Assembly (NCBI GenBank): GCA_029204225.1
Contig: CM055101.1
Span: forward strand, 57,910,920 to 57,974,919
Direction of reading: 5' to 3'
Source of the DNA: Diphasiastrum complanatum
Taxonomy: Eukaryota > Streptophyta > Lycopodiopsida > Lycopodiales > Lycopodiaceae
Length of the DNA stretch: 64,000 nucleotides
Shown: one piece after another, positions 1 through 10,608 of the stretch
Position numbering within the stretch: the first letter of the stretch is position 1
How the letters are laid out: every line of letters begins with the position of its first letter
The notes under the pieces: model-generated
Told to the model about the DNA's origin: nothing
Seen by the model: only the letters and a program-made list of their open reading frames with translations
The model's database searches: none
Made by a program: the position numbers and the translations under genes

Positions 1-426
1 TGTAATTAGACGTATATCTTCAGATTGTGCTCAAAAAGACAATATTTTACGAATAAAATTGCTAGAGAATGAGGTTCTCCAAAAAGAAAATGAAAATCTA
101 CAAAATAATAGTGAGTTATTGCAAAAATCATAGTGAGTACAAGAAAAGAGATTGATCAAATAAAAATCGAATCGAATAATGGTCGTTCTGCATACTCACA
201 ACTATTGAAAGATGTTGACTTGATAGGTAAAAAGGTAAAAACAAAAAAACAAAAGCGAGTGATCAACATAAATATTCAGAATTTGTCATCAACAGGAGGC
301 TATCGGAAAGGAGAATTTATGCATTCAAGTAAGTTTTTGACTTTTGCCTTTGCAATCTTTTTTATACTTCAAGATTTCAGATCTTATATTGTTTTAGCAT
401 GATTGTAAATTGCAACATTAATCCTC

Positions 427-457
<31 letters not shown>

Positions 458-2406
458 TTACAGATCTGCATTGGTTGGGAATCAAAATGTGAAAGACAAT
501 GCTACTATAGACAAGTCTTTTGGCTCTGTGTTGACAACAAAATCAATTGAGTCATTGATGACCAATAATCGAAACAATCGTGTTAAGATAAAATTTGTTG
601 GTGCATTAATGATTGAAGTAAAAAAAAAATCGACAATACTATAATTCTAGGAGCATGTGATTTTGCTGGAATAAGTAGAGATGCTTATGGCACCATATTT
701 AAGATTATCAAATAAGCAAGCTTTGACGCTAGGTAGCGTTAAAAAATTTCCTATTCCACGACCATTTCAAATAAAATCAGAATGTGATTAAATGAATAGA
801 GGAATTCAAAAGATTATAGGTGTTCCATTTCATATCAAGGAATCATATTAATCAAAGGACAAAAAATCCATGTCTTACAATCAGTCAAATAACTTGTTTG
901 TCGATATGAATACGTTATTAAGATTTATTATACATTTCTATGATATTTCCACGAAAAAGAAAGACAGTAAGATAGTCTTGGTATTGAAGCTGGATGAATC
1001 AGAATTGATTAAAGGACAAAAAATGGAGAGAGTGAGTATAACACTCATGAATGGAGCACTTCAAAAGAATAACGATCAAGGAGATTTTAACTTCAGTGTT
1101 CAGTCCGAGAATGACATCTGGTGGTTGGCAGCCTTTGAGATATGATAATTTAAAATCTAATGAGTTTTGATATTGTATGTTACTTGGATTTGATATTGTT
1201 ATCAATTGACTAGTTTTTTGTCTATCCATTTTTTAGGTTTTAAAAGAAGATCATGACATCCTGTCATGGGTGTTTAGCAAAACAACATATCCCATAATCA
1301 TCAAAGAGCATATGGATGGGGAACTTTTCAATGTACCTGGAATAGGAGACTTCAAGAGAGAGTGGCATTTGGCTGGTGATTTGAAATCTTTAAAATGTAT
1401 GTTCAACGTTTCCCATGGACCAACCTCCAAAAATCCATGTTTATATTGTATGAAATCATCAAATGACATGACCAAGAATACAAGAATAACAAGAGACAAA
1501 GAGGATCCAAATTGGAAACCTGTTCTGCCAATTCCTCTACAAAACGTACATATTTACACTCTCCATGCTGAGGTTAGAATAATCGAAAAGCTTGCGTATT
1601 GTCACATATTATATGCTTGGAACACAAAGCCAGAATCATCTTCCAAGGAGGCTATTTCTAGATTAGAAGATGTTCTGTCTAAAGCAGGTCTCCATAAAGG
1701 ACATGTTAAAATACAAAAGGACTTTAAGCTTTCGGAAAAAAAAAAAATTTACCTTGCAAGCCAAGCATTGGCGGTGTAAAGGCACAAAGATTTTTATCAA
1801 ACCATTCAGGAAAGCCATCTAAGATGCGTTACTTAGTTTGGAGAGACATCATAGCTGCTACTCAAGATTTTGTTCATGATGGAGTAACAAGGGTAATGAA
1901 AGTTGAAGTATGGAAAAAATTAGATGATATGGTTAAAATATTATGAAAGGAAATATTTTCAAACAATGACTTGCTACTGCTCCAGAAACGTTGTGTTGAG
2001 TTTGTAGATGCAGTTGAAGTGGCTTGGGGAGAGGATCATATCACACGTTACATGGTAAGCATTTAAAAACAGATATCAAGCTACCATTTTATTTTATTTT
2101 TTGAAGTTTACCTATTGATAGAAATTGCTGATATTTTGCAGCACATTAAGACACCATTCCATATCCTTAGCAGAAAATCATGGAAGTTTGAGTATATGGT
2201 CTTCACAAGGGATGGAAAAATCTCATTGGCAAGCCAGAGCAACATTTCATAAAAACACACTGCATGGTGGCCTCAATGGTAGACACGGATATATTCTTCA
2301 GCCATTTCAATGGTTCTATCGACGAGCACAAATACGACATCAAACAAAATCTATAAATTACATCAAGTTCAGAAAGGCATGTAAATTTATACATCAAGGG
2401 AGGTAG
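1..2406 (+). pseudogene. Decayed transposase-like gene, copy 1 (T1)
   Basis: A broken multi-exon gene read on the plus strand. It opens with a Glu/Asn/Leu-rich coiled-coil-like stretch (about 4-129) and then has recognisable blocks: an LKLDESEL block near 990-1010, a block starting at 1237 behind a TTTTTTAG acceptor, AGDLK then HGPTSKNPCLYC near 1375-1450, an IPLQNVH..TLHAEVR block near 1530-1580, and HGSLSIWSSQGMEK near 2180-2220. A GTAAGC donor at 2055 and a TTTTGCAG acceptor ending at 2141 bound an 87-bp intron. Frameshifts (near 1738 and after 2142) and stops (for example near 1945) show it is not functional. The order of blocks (Asp motif, GD-x-K, C-x2-C, LH) resembles a family of uncharacterised eukaryotic proteins that I remember, and the Asp/C-x2-H layout described for several cut-and-paste transposases. 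That assignment is an inference. A paralogue lies at 30571-31432 on the other strand. Confidence 0.55.
428..457. repeat. (ATT)n microsatellite
   Basis: About ten ATT units, directly before a TTTTACAG acceptor-like site inside the T1 pseudogene. It lies in a probable intron and could act as part of its pyrimidine-rich tract. Confidence 0.9.
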
Positions 2407-2577
2407 ATTGACAGACACAACATTGTACTATATATTTGTAATTTGTTTTGATAAAAAATTACATTTCCAACTGATTGAATATATCTATATCTCCTTGTCA
2501 TCTTCATTTCATTCTTCTAATATCAGCTGTATTTTGTTGTCATGGAGAAATTCTCTTCTTGCAAATGGATCCAAAAT

Positions 2578-3361
2578 CTATGCATTTTTCTTTTCTTGAC
2601 ATAATTCTATGTAAGTTGCATACAAAGCAAACAGAGCAGATCGGAGAATAGTATTCTCGGGTCCATAACCTAAAATCTTGAGTACAATTGAGTGTTTAAC
2701 AAAAATTATTTTATGCGGTTTAATGGACTTATGACCACCTAAGTAATGAGACAATGCCTTTACTGCCATGATAATTGTTTCGCCTTGAGCACTGAACTTC
2801 AAACGGGCCACACAAATTTCATGTTTTTTGAAAAAATTGAGATAATTTCCAAGGCCACTATCCTTGTTAAATTTGCCAGAATAGGTTCAAAAGCTACCTC
2901 GTCGAATGGAAAATTCGTCAATAAGAACGACCTCCTGAAAATATGAAAAATTAAAATGTTAGTTCTTATGATGAATATAAACAATATGCAAAAATAACTT
3001 GCATGCACAAAAAGTAAAAGAACTCACACATTCAACAGTATCTGCTTCAATCAATTTAGGGTGGTCTATTATGTGACCCTTTTGCGAGCTTAACTCATTA
3101 TTTGGTATATTTTTTGAGGCCCAAAACCAAGTTTGGTCTGGAAAGCAATGAACTCATCCTCTGAGGGAATATTTTTTTGATGCTCACGGGTCTTCGACAA
3201 AGATTGTTGCAAACACTCTTCTCTGGACAAAGCATATCATCATCGATCTGATCATCCACTCTAGGTACAATGTCATCATATTCAAAATCAAGAATGTTAG
3301 AAAACTCACCTAATGTTTTGGCTAAAATACATAATACTTCATCTTCACAAAAAAATTGCAC
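2578..3361 (-). pseudogene. Unrecognised spliced gene fragment, convergent with T1
   Basis: I do not recognise the product. On the minus strand two coding-looking blocks flank a 93-bp intron with consensus ends (GTGAGT at 3027-3022, TTTCAG at 2940-2935). The 5' block includes an acidic stretch (ILDFEYDDIVPRVDDQIDDD) and then drifts between frames. The 3' block begins EVVLIDEFSI, has one stop shortly after, and runs through KFSAQGETIIMAVKALSHYL to a stop at 2578. At least one frameshift and one stop make it a likely pseudogene. It is tail-to-tail with the T1 gene, 170 bp away, so it could be a second gene of the same mobile element; no equivalent is visible next to the other family copy. Confidence 0.35.
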
Positions 3362-3719
3362 AAGTCAAGTACAGTGAGATAACTATCATTATCTATGTAA
3401 TAATAATTTTTTTAAACTATATTTCGGAACAATGGTTTACATAAATACATACTCATATCGGTTGAGTGTGCATTTTGGCACAATGAGAGGCATGAATTAA
3501 AAGCGTACACACATAATAAATATTCGGACACATGGCATGTGCCTATTAGATAACAACTCAGTTCCTGACATGTGTCAGAATCCTAATGATGATGGTCACT
3601 AACGTGTTAGAGGTCAAGGAATAATATGATGCCACTTGTCCATGCATTCTCTTTTACCAATAAAAAGTCAATACGTGGATTTCAAGTTTGACTCCACACA
3701 TGTGGGATAACATGTTTTG

Positions 3720-3728
3720 TATATAAAT
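3720..3728 (+). promoter_or_regulatory. TATA box upstream of the histone H3-like ORF
   Basis: TATATAAAT lies about 180 bp before the ATG at 3909. The stretch 3362-3908 has no coding sequence of its own. A TTTGTCAG acceptor-like site sits about 10 bp before the ATG, so a 5'-UTR intron is possible. Confidence 0.45.
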
Positions 3729-3908
3729 TTCATTGAACCCAATCGTGACACTTTCTTTTTATAGTTTTTGCAAATCTGATTAGTGCGCACCTGTAGAAGC
3801 ACATAAGATACCTATTTTCTATTTGCGCATAAGTCCAATATCCATTTCATACACTTTAAAATTTTTAGCTTCATCACCATCTTTTTGAGCCTTTGTCAGA
3901 TCCTTGTT

Positions 3909-4292
3909 ATGGTTAGAGCGAAGCAAACAACCAGGACTAATCAGCATTCCAATCCAGTTCAAGGTGAAGTTTTGAGCCTCAGGCCACTCGGTACTGGTAG
4001 GAGAACATCGATGAGAAGAAGCCATTGGATGAGAGAGATAAAAAAGTATCAATGGTCAACGGAGCTTATGATTCCAAAGGCTCCATTCTATCGTTTGGTA
4101 CGTGAAATCACCAGAGAGAATCTGGGTAGGTACAATCGTTTTACAGTTTCAACTATTATGGTCCTTCAAGAAGCCTACGAAGATTTTCAAGCTCAATTTT
4201 TTGACGATTCCTTCCTACTTGCCATCCATGCAAAGCGTGTCAGCATTATGCCCAAAGATTTTCAACTTTTATCTAGATTAAGCTTTGAGTAA
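3909..4292 (+). CDS. Divergent histone H3-fold protein, CENH3 candidate
   Basis: A 127-residue intact, intronless ORF with the full H3 histone fold. The tail starts MVRAKQTTRTN, aligned with the H3 tail start: Arg2, Lys4, Gln5, Thr6 and Arg8 are kept but Lys9 is Thr and the other modifiable lysines are mostly gone. The fold carries MREIKKYQWSTELMIPKAPF (alpha-N/alpha-1), RLVREITREN, LQEAYEDFQAQFFDDS (alpha-2) and AIHAKRVSIMPKDFQLLSRL (alpha-3). Loop 1, between VRE and LQE, is one residue longer than in canonical H3, a feature of centromeric H3. I chose the ATG at 3909 rather than the in-frame one at 3885 because it places the H3-like tail at the N-terminus. The protein should act in nucleosomes. 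H3 fold is near certain; CENH3 identity is an inference. Being intronless, it could be a retrocopy. There are no stops or frameshifts. Confidence 0.82.
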   Translation: MVRAKQTTRTNQHSNPVQGEVLSLRPLGTGRRTSMRRSHWMREIKKYQWSTELMIPKAPFYRLVREITRENLGRYNRFTVSTIMVLQEAYEDFQAQFFDDSFLLAIHAKRVSIMPKDFQLLSRLSFE

Positions 4293-5089
4293 ACACTAGT
4301 TTAGTATAGATGTCTCTAAAGGCATAAATCTATCGGGTGCTATGCTCTTCCTTCCTAGCAATGTGGTAACTCAGTGTATGAAATGTAACACGTTATTTTG
4401 TGGTGTTGGTCATATAAAACAAACTCGACAAATGACATGAATCTTAGCGTAAATTGCTTCGAAATACATAACATTATGTATTTCAAAGCAATATACTTCT
4501 TGTTGAATGTCTTTGAATTGGGTGTGATCGAATAACAGACAAGGAACTACTGTCTTCTCTTTCACGTCATCCAAAAAATATATAGATAAATGGAGAGAGA
4601 GGTGCATTTTGTGCATACTAAAGGAGAGTAAAGCGTACACAATATACACTAAGCTGCCACACTAACAATGCACAACTAATTTGCAAACATGTTTTTCAAA
4701 AAAAAAAAAAACGTGTACAAGAGTACTAGTTACTGTGCAGCACGTGGCACTTGCAAATCTTAAGCTATTTAATGTGCACAATTCTAGTTATTTTTGTGCT
4801 GTAAATTTGCCTATTAGCTTCTTGTTACAGTAGGTGATTGGCTTCTTGTTACAACAACTGAAATCACACGGATGCTTATGTAGCCACTATGTCATGTTGC
4901 TTGAATCATGCATTTGTAGGGGAACATAGGCACAGTATAGGAATGGAACTGGCAACTTTTTCTTAAACCAGTATGATAAAATACTTGACGGTTTTGTATA
5001 CAAAAAAATAAACCTTTTTATGAGTAAGAAGATTTCAAAAAATTGAGAAGCTTTATAAAATGCAAGTTTTATGAGGATAACTCGAGGTT
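4293..5089. other. Intergenic, no gene seen
   Basis: AT-rich sequence with only short random ORFs. A stretch near 5035-5060 (TTCAAAAAATTGAGAAGCTTT) recurs at about 39077 and, slightly changed, at 40244. Confidence 0.5.
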
Positions 5090-5440
5090 TCTCGAGCACT
5101 GAGCGCTACCCCTTTGAGCTGCATGCATGACTCCATGAATAATTTGTGAATGTGTGAATACCCAAACCAAGTCGATGTTTCAAAATTTGCTCTGGAGGTA
5201 AAGCCTTGGTCAAAACATTGGTCGTTTGTTTTGAAAATAAGCAAATCTACAAACAAAATATCCTCCACAGAGTCCTTGACATAATAAAAATGAATTAGAT
5301 TATGTTGTTGTGGCGAATGAATAACAATGGAAAATGAATTAGAATGTGCTTTGTCCTTGAATGAATAACAACCCCAGATACTATCACATAGGTTATCACA
5401 GGTGGATAACCTCATAGTTACTATCACATCAAGAGAGCAT
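5090..5440 (-). pseudogene. Ty1/copia RNase H C-terminal remnant
   Basis: The minus-strand translation matches the end of copia RNase H: IHFYYVKDSVEDILFV corresponds to the usual HYHFVRD block, followed by degenerate versions of the ADxxTK and KF blocks. The C-terminus reads into unrelated sequence (GVALSARETSS). Upstream parts of the polyprotein are missing, so this is an old fragment. Confidence 0.6.
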
Positions 5441-6298
5441 TAGCAAAAGCAATACTACGTGAAGGGTTACAGCCAACCGAGTTTTATGAGAGCATTCTAA
5501 ACAACCATGTTTATGCTATGGCTTATGATATCTCCTTGAAACCGTTGAAAGGACAGCGCTCAATCAAATTATCAGTAGCATAGCTTGATGAAAAATGGCT
5601 CATACCACAAGCTACAATAAATCGCTCTAAATGAACACATTTATGAGTAATTTTTCAGCGCTGGCCAGCGCCCAAATTCGCCTCAATGGGCAGCGGCCAT
5701 CCATTCCGTATAAAGTATGCTACTAATCATGAACAATAAGCTTGCTATCCAGCGCTTATTACAAGCCAAAAGAGTTGATAGCATACCTAAAAATTTGCCC
5801 ACTTTTGCTCTTTGGAATAGCATTTGATCGTGAGAGTATCCAATGATAGTATGCAAGTTGATTGTCTGTTATTACAAAAGAATATTCATGGTAAACCGCA
5901 AGCATTCATCATAAGGTTTCACTTACAATTTTCCTTATCAACGAGTTATCATAACTTGAACCAAACTCACCTTTGTTTGTAGTATTACACCACCAATGCT
6001 TTTCCACTAGCAATCACGAGCATTTTCAATTGGCACTCGAAGCAATCAAAGTACATGAAAAAACTAAGTTCCCAACAGGTTTTTAGAAAAGAAAAATGGC
6101 CTACTCTCAAGTAGAGAGAGAAAGTTAGTGAGCCCTCAAGTAGAGAGAGAATATGAGAAAAAACAATGGGTAACACATACATTGCTTCACAAAAACTTTT
6201 ATGTACAATAAGAAAGATGTGCCATACAGTAGTAGCATGAGATCTATCTGAAGTAAATGCTCTAGAATGATTGGACCCCATTTATTGCCTTTCTACAT
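5441..6298. other. Unassigned spacer
   Basis: No convincing coding sequence. AGCGCT-type motifs cluster at 5550-5760, and a short direct repeat (CTCAAGTAGAGAGAGAA) occurs twice at about 6107-6150. Confidence 0.4.
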
Positions 6299-6480
6299 CA
6301 TGATTCACCCCCTTGATTTGCACTTCTCATCATGATTGGACCTCATGATTTCCACCTGACAATTTGATTGGGCCTCATGATGTGCACCTCTAAATAATGA
6401 TTGGTTCACATGTAATGCACCTCTTAAAGTGATTGGCCTTGTGATCTATGTCTCTAAATGCGATTGGGCCAAATAAATGC
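6299..6480 (+). repeat. Degenerate tandem repeat, about 32-36 bp unit
   Basis: Five or so diverged units built around TGATTGG-x-CC followed by an ATGATxTxCACCTCTAAA-like half. Every unit carries ATTGG, the reverse complement of the CCAAT box core. Confidence 0.6.
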
Positions 6481-6779
6481 ATTTCAATCCTAACATCATG
6501 TGACAAACGTCACTATCTCACTAGATCTCAAGTTTGAGGCCTATTGACTATTCAAACTCAACATAAATGAGCTAAAATGATTATCCCCATCCTACACACG
6601 TGAGAACATGCTCCACACATGTGAGATTTACATATGTACATGAAATTATAAACTAATCAAGCTAGATTTTGCAAAATCTTCACAATAGGCTTAACTCAAG
6701 AAATTACTCAATCTAGAATGTAAGGATGGAGTCTTCACTAGAAATAAATGATATTATGAATATTTTGATAGTTGCGGGC

Positions 6780-7650
6780 TTGGAGGAAATACCACAACAG
6801 GTACAGCATCAAGTATGGTTTGATAAGAGGCTAAACAAGCTCTTCATGTTGTTAAGACCTTCAACTTCCTGCTAGTCTTAATCTCAACTTGTTCAGACTT
6901 CTGATTTTTGCTTAGAAAGTATATTGCATTTCTTTTATGGATGTCAAAAAGTATTTGGCTCCCCCTAAAGAAGTATTGTCCACAGATCCACATGGATCAT
7001 CATGTACAATGTCTAGCAAATCTTTTGAAATATGAACTTGATTTGATCTAAATGGTGTTCTATCATATTTCCCTAAAATACAACTTTCACCAACAAGATG
7101 ACTCTTGTTGCTAAAATAGTCTAGATCATGAACTAATTTCTAACTAGACATGTGCAAAATACTTAAATGATTATTTCTTTTGCAAATTTGGTACATATAT
7201 AACATTTGAAAAAAACTGATTTTTCCATTTTGAAATTGGAAACAAATAGTACTTTTAGACAAATTGTACTGTACAATATTGTCATATAAATGTATAAACT
7301 TCTTTGTACTATAGGGCTTATATTGTCGGAACCATTCTTTATGATTGGTTGTGTGCTGACTTGTACCTAAATCAAGATACCAAAATTGGTATTCTTGAAT
7401 GTCTTCATACGATCCTCCTCAATGTTGTCCACTTCTTGAATATCTTCTACAATATTAACTTGTTGCTGGTCAGATTACTTTTTTTTGTTATTGTTGAATT
7501 TCTAAATTCTACAATATTGAATCTCATGGTTTGTTCTTTTGCAATACTTGTAGAACAATTTTTTCTTTGTCTTTGCTCATGCGAACATTGTTCAAAGTAT
7601 TGCTATTCAAAAGACTTTTCCAAGTTTAATTGATCTTCAAGAGATCTTGA
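6780..7650 (-). pseudogene. Ty1/copia gag-protease-integrase remnant
   Basis: Read on the minus strand from 7640 down there is a gag zinc-knuckle relic (YCKRTNHEIQYC, with the first Cys lost), then a protease block WYLDLGTSQHTTNHKEWF in which the usual DSG is DLG, then a GAG-pre-integrase block with CILGKYDRTPF, and the start of the integrase (LLDIVHDDPCGSV, SLGGAKYFLTSI). Order and spacing are those of a copia polyprotein. Frameshifts and stops interrupt it, and it breaks off before the integrase centre. It lies tail-out against the plus-strand copia fragment that begins near 7634. Confidence 0.7.
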
Positions 7651-9454
7651 TCAATGAAGAATATAGGCTTCAAGCAAGAGGTGGATCTTCATCAACATCT
7701 CAAGTTGGAGAGGAGGCTCTCTTCATCAAAGGCAAATTCAAGGGCAAAAGCAAAAGTAACTAGTCTAAATGGCAAGATCAAGTGGATGCTTCTTCAAATG
7801 GCAAAAAGAAAGATAGATCAAAGTTCAAGTGCTTCTATTGTAGAATTTTCCACAAGGATCAAGTGCTTAAGGAATGATAATGGTGGTGAGTACATATCTA
7901 CCAAGTTCAAGGCCTTTTGTGATGAGCATGGAATCAAGAGGGAGTATACAACACCAAGGACTCCACAATAAAATGGAGTGGCTGAAAGGAAGAATAGGAA
8001 TTTATGTGAAAGTGCTAAAGCCATGAGGGTAAGTACTAATCTTGATAAACCATTTTGGGATCAAGCTTTGTTGTGTGAAAATTTCTTTTGCAATAGGTGG
8101 TTGAGTGCTATTGTGGATGGAAGGACACCTTTTGAGATGTTATTCAAGAGGAGGCCGAGTGTCAACTTTCTAAGAACTTTTGGATGAATATGCTATGTCA
8201 AATAACTCTTGATGATAGGACCAAGGAGGATCCATCTTCAAGGAAAGGAATTTGTGTTGGATATAGTGAGGTGAGTAAAGCCTACAAGGTTTACATTCCT
8301 TATACTAACAGAGTGATTGTTGGTAAAGATGTCATTTTTGATGAGGGGACATTCCAAAAGTGTCTGCAAGCATTATTGATGGTGATGTGGATGGATCTAA
8401 CATTCTTGATGTTGATGTAAAGGATACTACTTTAGATGGTAATGATGCTGGTAGTAGTTTTTGGAAATTATGTTGCTTTCCTAACCTCTTTTGATGAATC
8501 TACAAGTGTAGATGAAGCAAGGAAAGAAGAGGAGTGCCTCCAAGCAACGGATATTGAGTATCAGGCTCTTATGAAGAATGGAACATGGAGATTGGTGGAG
8601 TTACCTAAGGACAAGAAAGCTATTGGATGCAAATAGATCTTCAAGGTGAAGACAAACCAAGATGGATCTATCAACAAGTACAAGGCAAGGTTAGTGGCAA
8701 AAGGATATGCTCAAGAACAAGGGATTGACTATGATGAGACCTTTGCACCCATGGCAAAGATGGTAAGCATTCGAGTCATCATCTTACTTGATACACTTTA
8801 TGCATGGGATCCATGGCAATTGGACATTACAAAAGCTTTTTTGAATGGTGATCTTGAGGAGGAAGTGTACATGGAGCAACCCGAGAGCTACATTTCTTCT
8901 ACAAAGCCAAATCATGTGTGTGTAGCTACTACAAAAGAGTTTGTATGGTCTTAAGCAAGCACCAAGGAGTTGGTATGCTAAGCTCAACACTTTTTTACTC
9001 TCTCAAGGCTTTTTAATGAGTGAGTATGATCATTCACTTTATTATAGGTTTGCTGGAATCATTGTTACCATCTTGCTAATCCATGTGGATGATATCATCT
9101 TGAGTGGTGGAAACAATCAAGATGTGGAGGATATCAAAATTGCTCTTAAGAAGGAATTTCAGGTGCATGATCTTGGTAACTTGCATTATATTTTGGGAAT
9201 AGAAGTCATTAGATCTTCTCAATTTACTTTCATTTGTCAAGAGAAGTATGCTAATGCTATTCTAGAAATATTTCATATGGTAGATGCAAAAGCTTGTGGT
9301 ACACCTATGGAGTCTCATGTATAGCTAACTATAAGAGGTAGTGAGAGATCCTGCAAGGACATTACTCTCTATAGAAAGGTAGTTGGTTCACTCATCTATC
9401 TAGCTATTACTAGACCAGATCTAAGCTATTGTGCTGGAAGATTGAGTCAATTCA
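7634..9454 (+). pseudogene. Ty1/copia polyprotein remnant with internal deletion
   Basis: Plus-strand copia pol. The end of gag (EEALFIKGKFKGKSK) and half a zinc knuckle (KCFYCRIFHKDQ, about 7830) are joined directly to the second half of the integrase core (LRNDNGGEYIS, then NGVAERKNR at about 7974), so protease and the first integrase Asp are deleted. It continues through the linker (8184-8636), reverse transcriptase (8646-9324, with HVDDIILSG instead of YVDD) and the start of RNase H (GSLIYLAITRPDLSYC near 9390). Several stops and frameshifts are present. At 9455 RNase H is cut by the LTR of another copia element. Confidence 0.85.
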
Positions 9455-9982
9455 TGCTAAATTGACACGTGTGGGATGCCCTACGCATGTACTTTTGATC
9501 TCCTAAGCCCAATAATACCATAAAGATCAGACTAGCATTGGTTGTCAATAGGAAAGCTGATCATACAAGAAATATTATTGTGTTACAAGCAATATCTGTC
9601 AACAAAACATAAGACTAAGCATAATAAATGCCTCAACTCGGCTAGAGAGAGAAAATAGAAAGTACAAAACTCGTGTAGAGAGAGAGGGCACAAAGAGCTT
9701 GTCTCCAAATTTGCATTACACACAAATTTCATCATTTTCTCAATGAGAGTACATCACATATATATATATATATCCATGGACTCCTTTCCTTCTTTGAGTT
9801 GAATTGGAGTCGTGAATCCACCTCTCAAGCTATCTAGACTTATTCAAGCCACCTCACTATGTCTAATTGTGCCACCTAGTCTCTTCATGCATTCAATGTG
9901 GCATGTAAAGTACAAATGGCAATTCCTATGGTAGGTCAAGTTTCTACTTCTACCTACCTTGAATATTTCCAATATTTTGACA
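9455..9982 (-). repeat. LTR of copia family B (3' LTR)
   Basis: A 528-bp terminal repeat in reverse orientation, starting TGTCAAAATATTGG and ending TTTAGCA on the minus strand. The ends are set by comparison with the related LTR at 49372-49984. It contains a (TA)n TATA-like tract at about 9756-9771 and CT-rich stretches. A polypurine tract (AGGAGGAG on the minus strand) adjoins it at 9983-9990. It is inserted into the RNase H of the copia remnant that ends at 9454. Confidence 0.75.
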
Positions 9983-10355
9983 CTCCTCCTAAAAATGTAT
10001 CTAATGTGGATCAAGCATCGATCTTTAGATAAGACCAAGATTAGACCTATGCTTTGAGAAGGCACTTTTGCAAAGTGGCTTTGTGAGAAGATCAGCAATA
10101 CATGAAGATGTGTCGACATGTTCTAAGTTGATTTCACCTCCAATGAGCTTTTCCCTTACAAAATGGTGTGCCACTTCTATATGCTTGTTTTTTGCATGAA
10201 AAATAGGATTGTTTGCAAGAGCTTGTGCCGATATGTTGTCACATTTGATCAAGGGAAGATCATCCTCTTTGATGCACTTTAGCTCCATGATTAACCTCTT
10301 GATCCAAAGCACCTCTTTAGTTGTTGTAGTGAGTGCTTTGTACTCGGCCTCACAA
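9983..10355 (-). pseudogene. RNase H 3' end of copia family B
   Basis: The minus strand encodes the last 120 or so residues of a copia RNase H: EAEYKAL, EVLWIKRLIMELK, IKCDNISAQALANNPIFHA, KHIEVAHHFVREK and ADLLTKPL. It is almost identical to the plus-strand copy at 49005-49353. The 5' end is cut at 10353-10357 by the TGTTACGAGC repeat. This is the 3' stump of an element whose LTR is 9455-9982. Confidence 0.85.
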
Positions 10356-10356
10356 G

Positions 10357-10608
10357 TGTTACGAGCATGTAACCAGTGCCGAACCCTAGAGAACACAGGA
10401 GGTCAGATACCAATGTCAAGGTCGTGTCTAGCGTACATGACCAACAGGGCAAGACAGTGTGAGTAGTGTGCCCTAGCATGGTCAATAGCCATGGCGGGCC
10501 TAACACAGCCTAGGGACCCTGTCAGCAGGATAGGGCCCCACGTTGGGTCCCAACGTGCAGTCGGCCATGTCAGTGCCATGTGGACGACACTTGGCAATAT
10601 GCATGCTA
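10357..10608 (+). repeat. LTR-like repeat starting TGTTACGAGC, copy 1
   Basis: The first 140 bp are closely related to 40363-40508. Both start TGTTACGAGCAYGTAACC, which contains the inverted repeat GTTACG-AGCA-CGTAAC. It is more GC-rich than its surroundings. The TG start suggests the end of an LTR, but no partner end or primer site is visible. The complete copia element at 10609-16766 is inserted into its right side. Confidence 0.45.
10604..10608. repeat. Target site duplication TGCTA (left)
   Basis: TGCTA before the left LTR is repeated exactly at 16767-16771, after the right LTR. Confidence 0.9.

Noticed and set aside
6100-6480. Possible CRISPR-like array
   Set aside because: Repeats are degenerate and spacers are not unique segments of constant length; it is a eukaryotic tandem repeat.
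7304-7633. A 109-codon open frame with hydrophobic segments on the plus strand
   Set aside because: The opposite strand carries a recognisable copia zinc knuckle and protease in the right order, so this frame is an antisense shadow.
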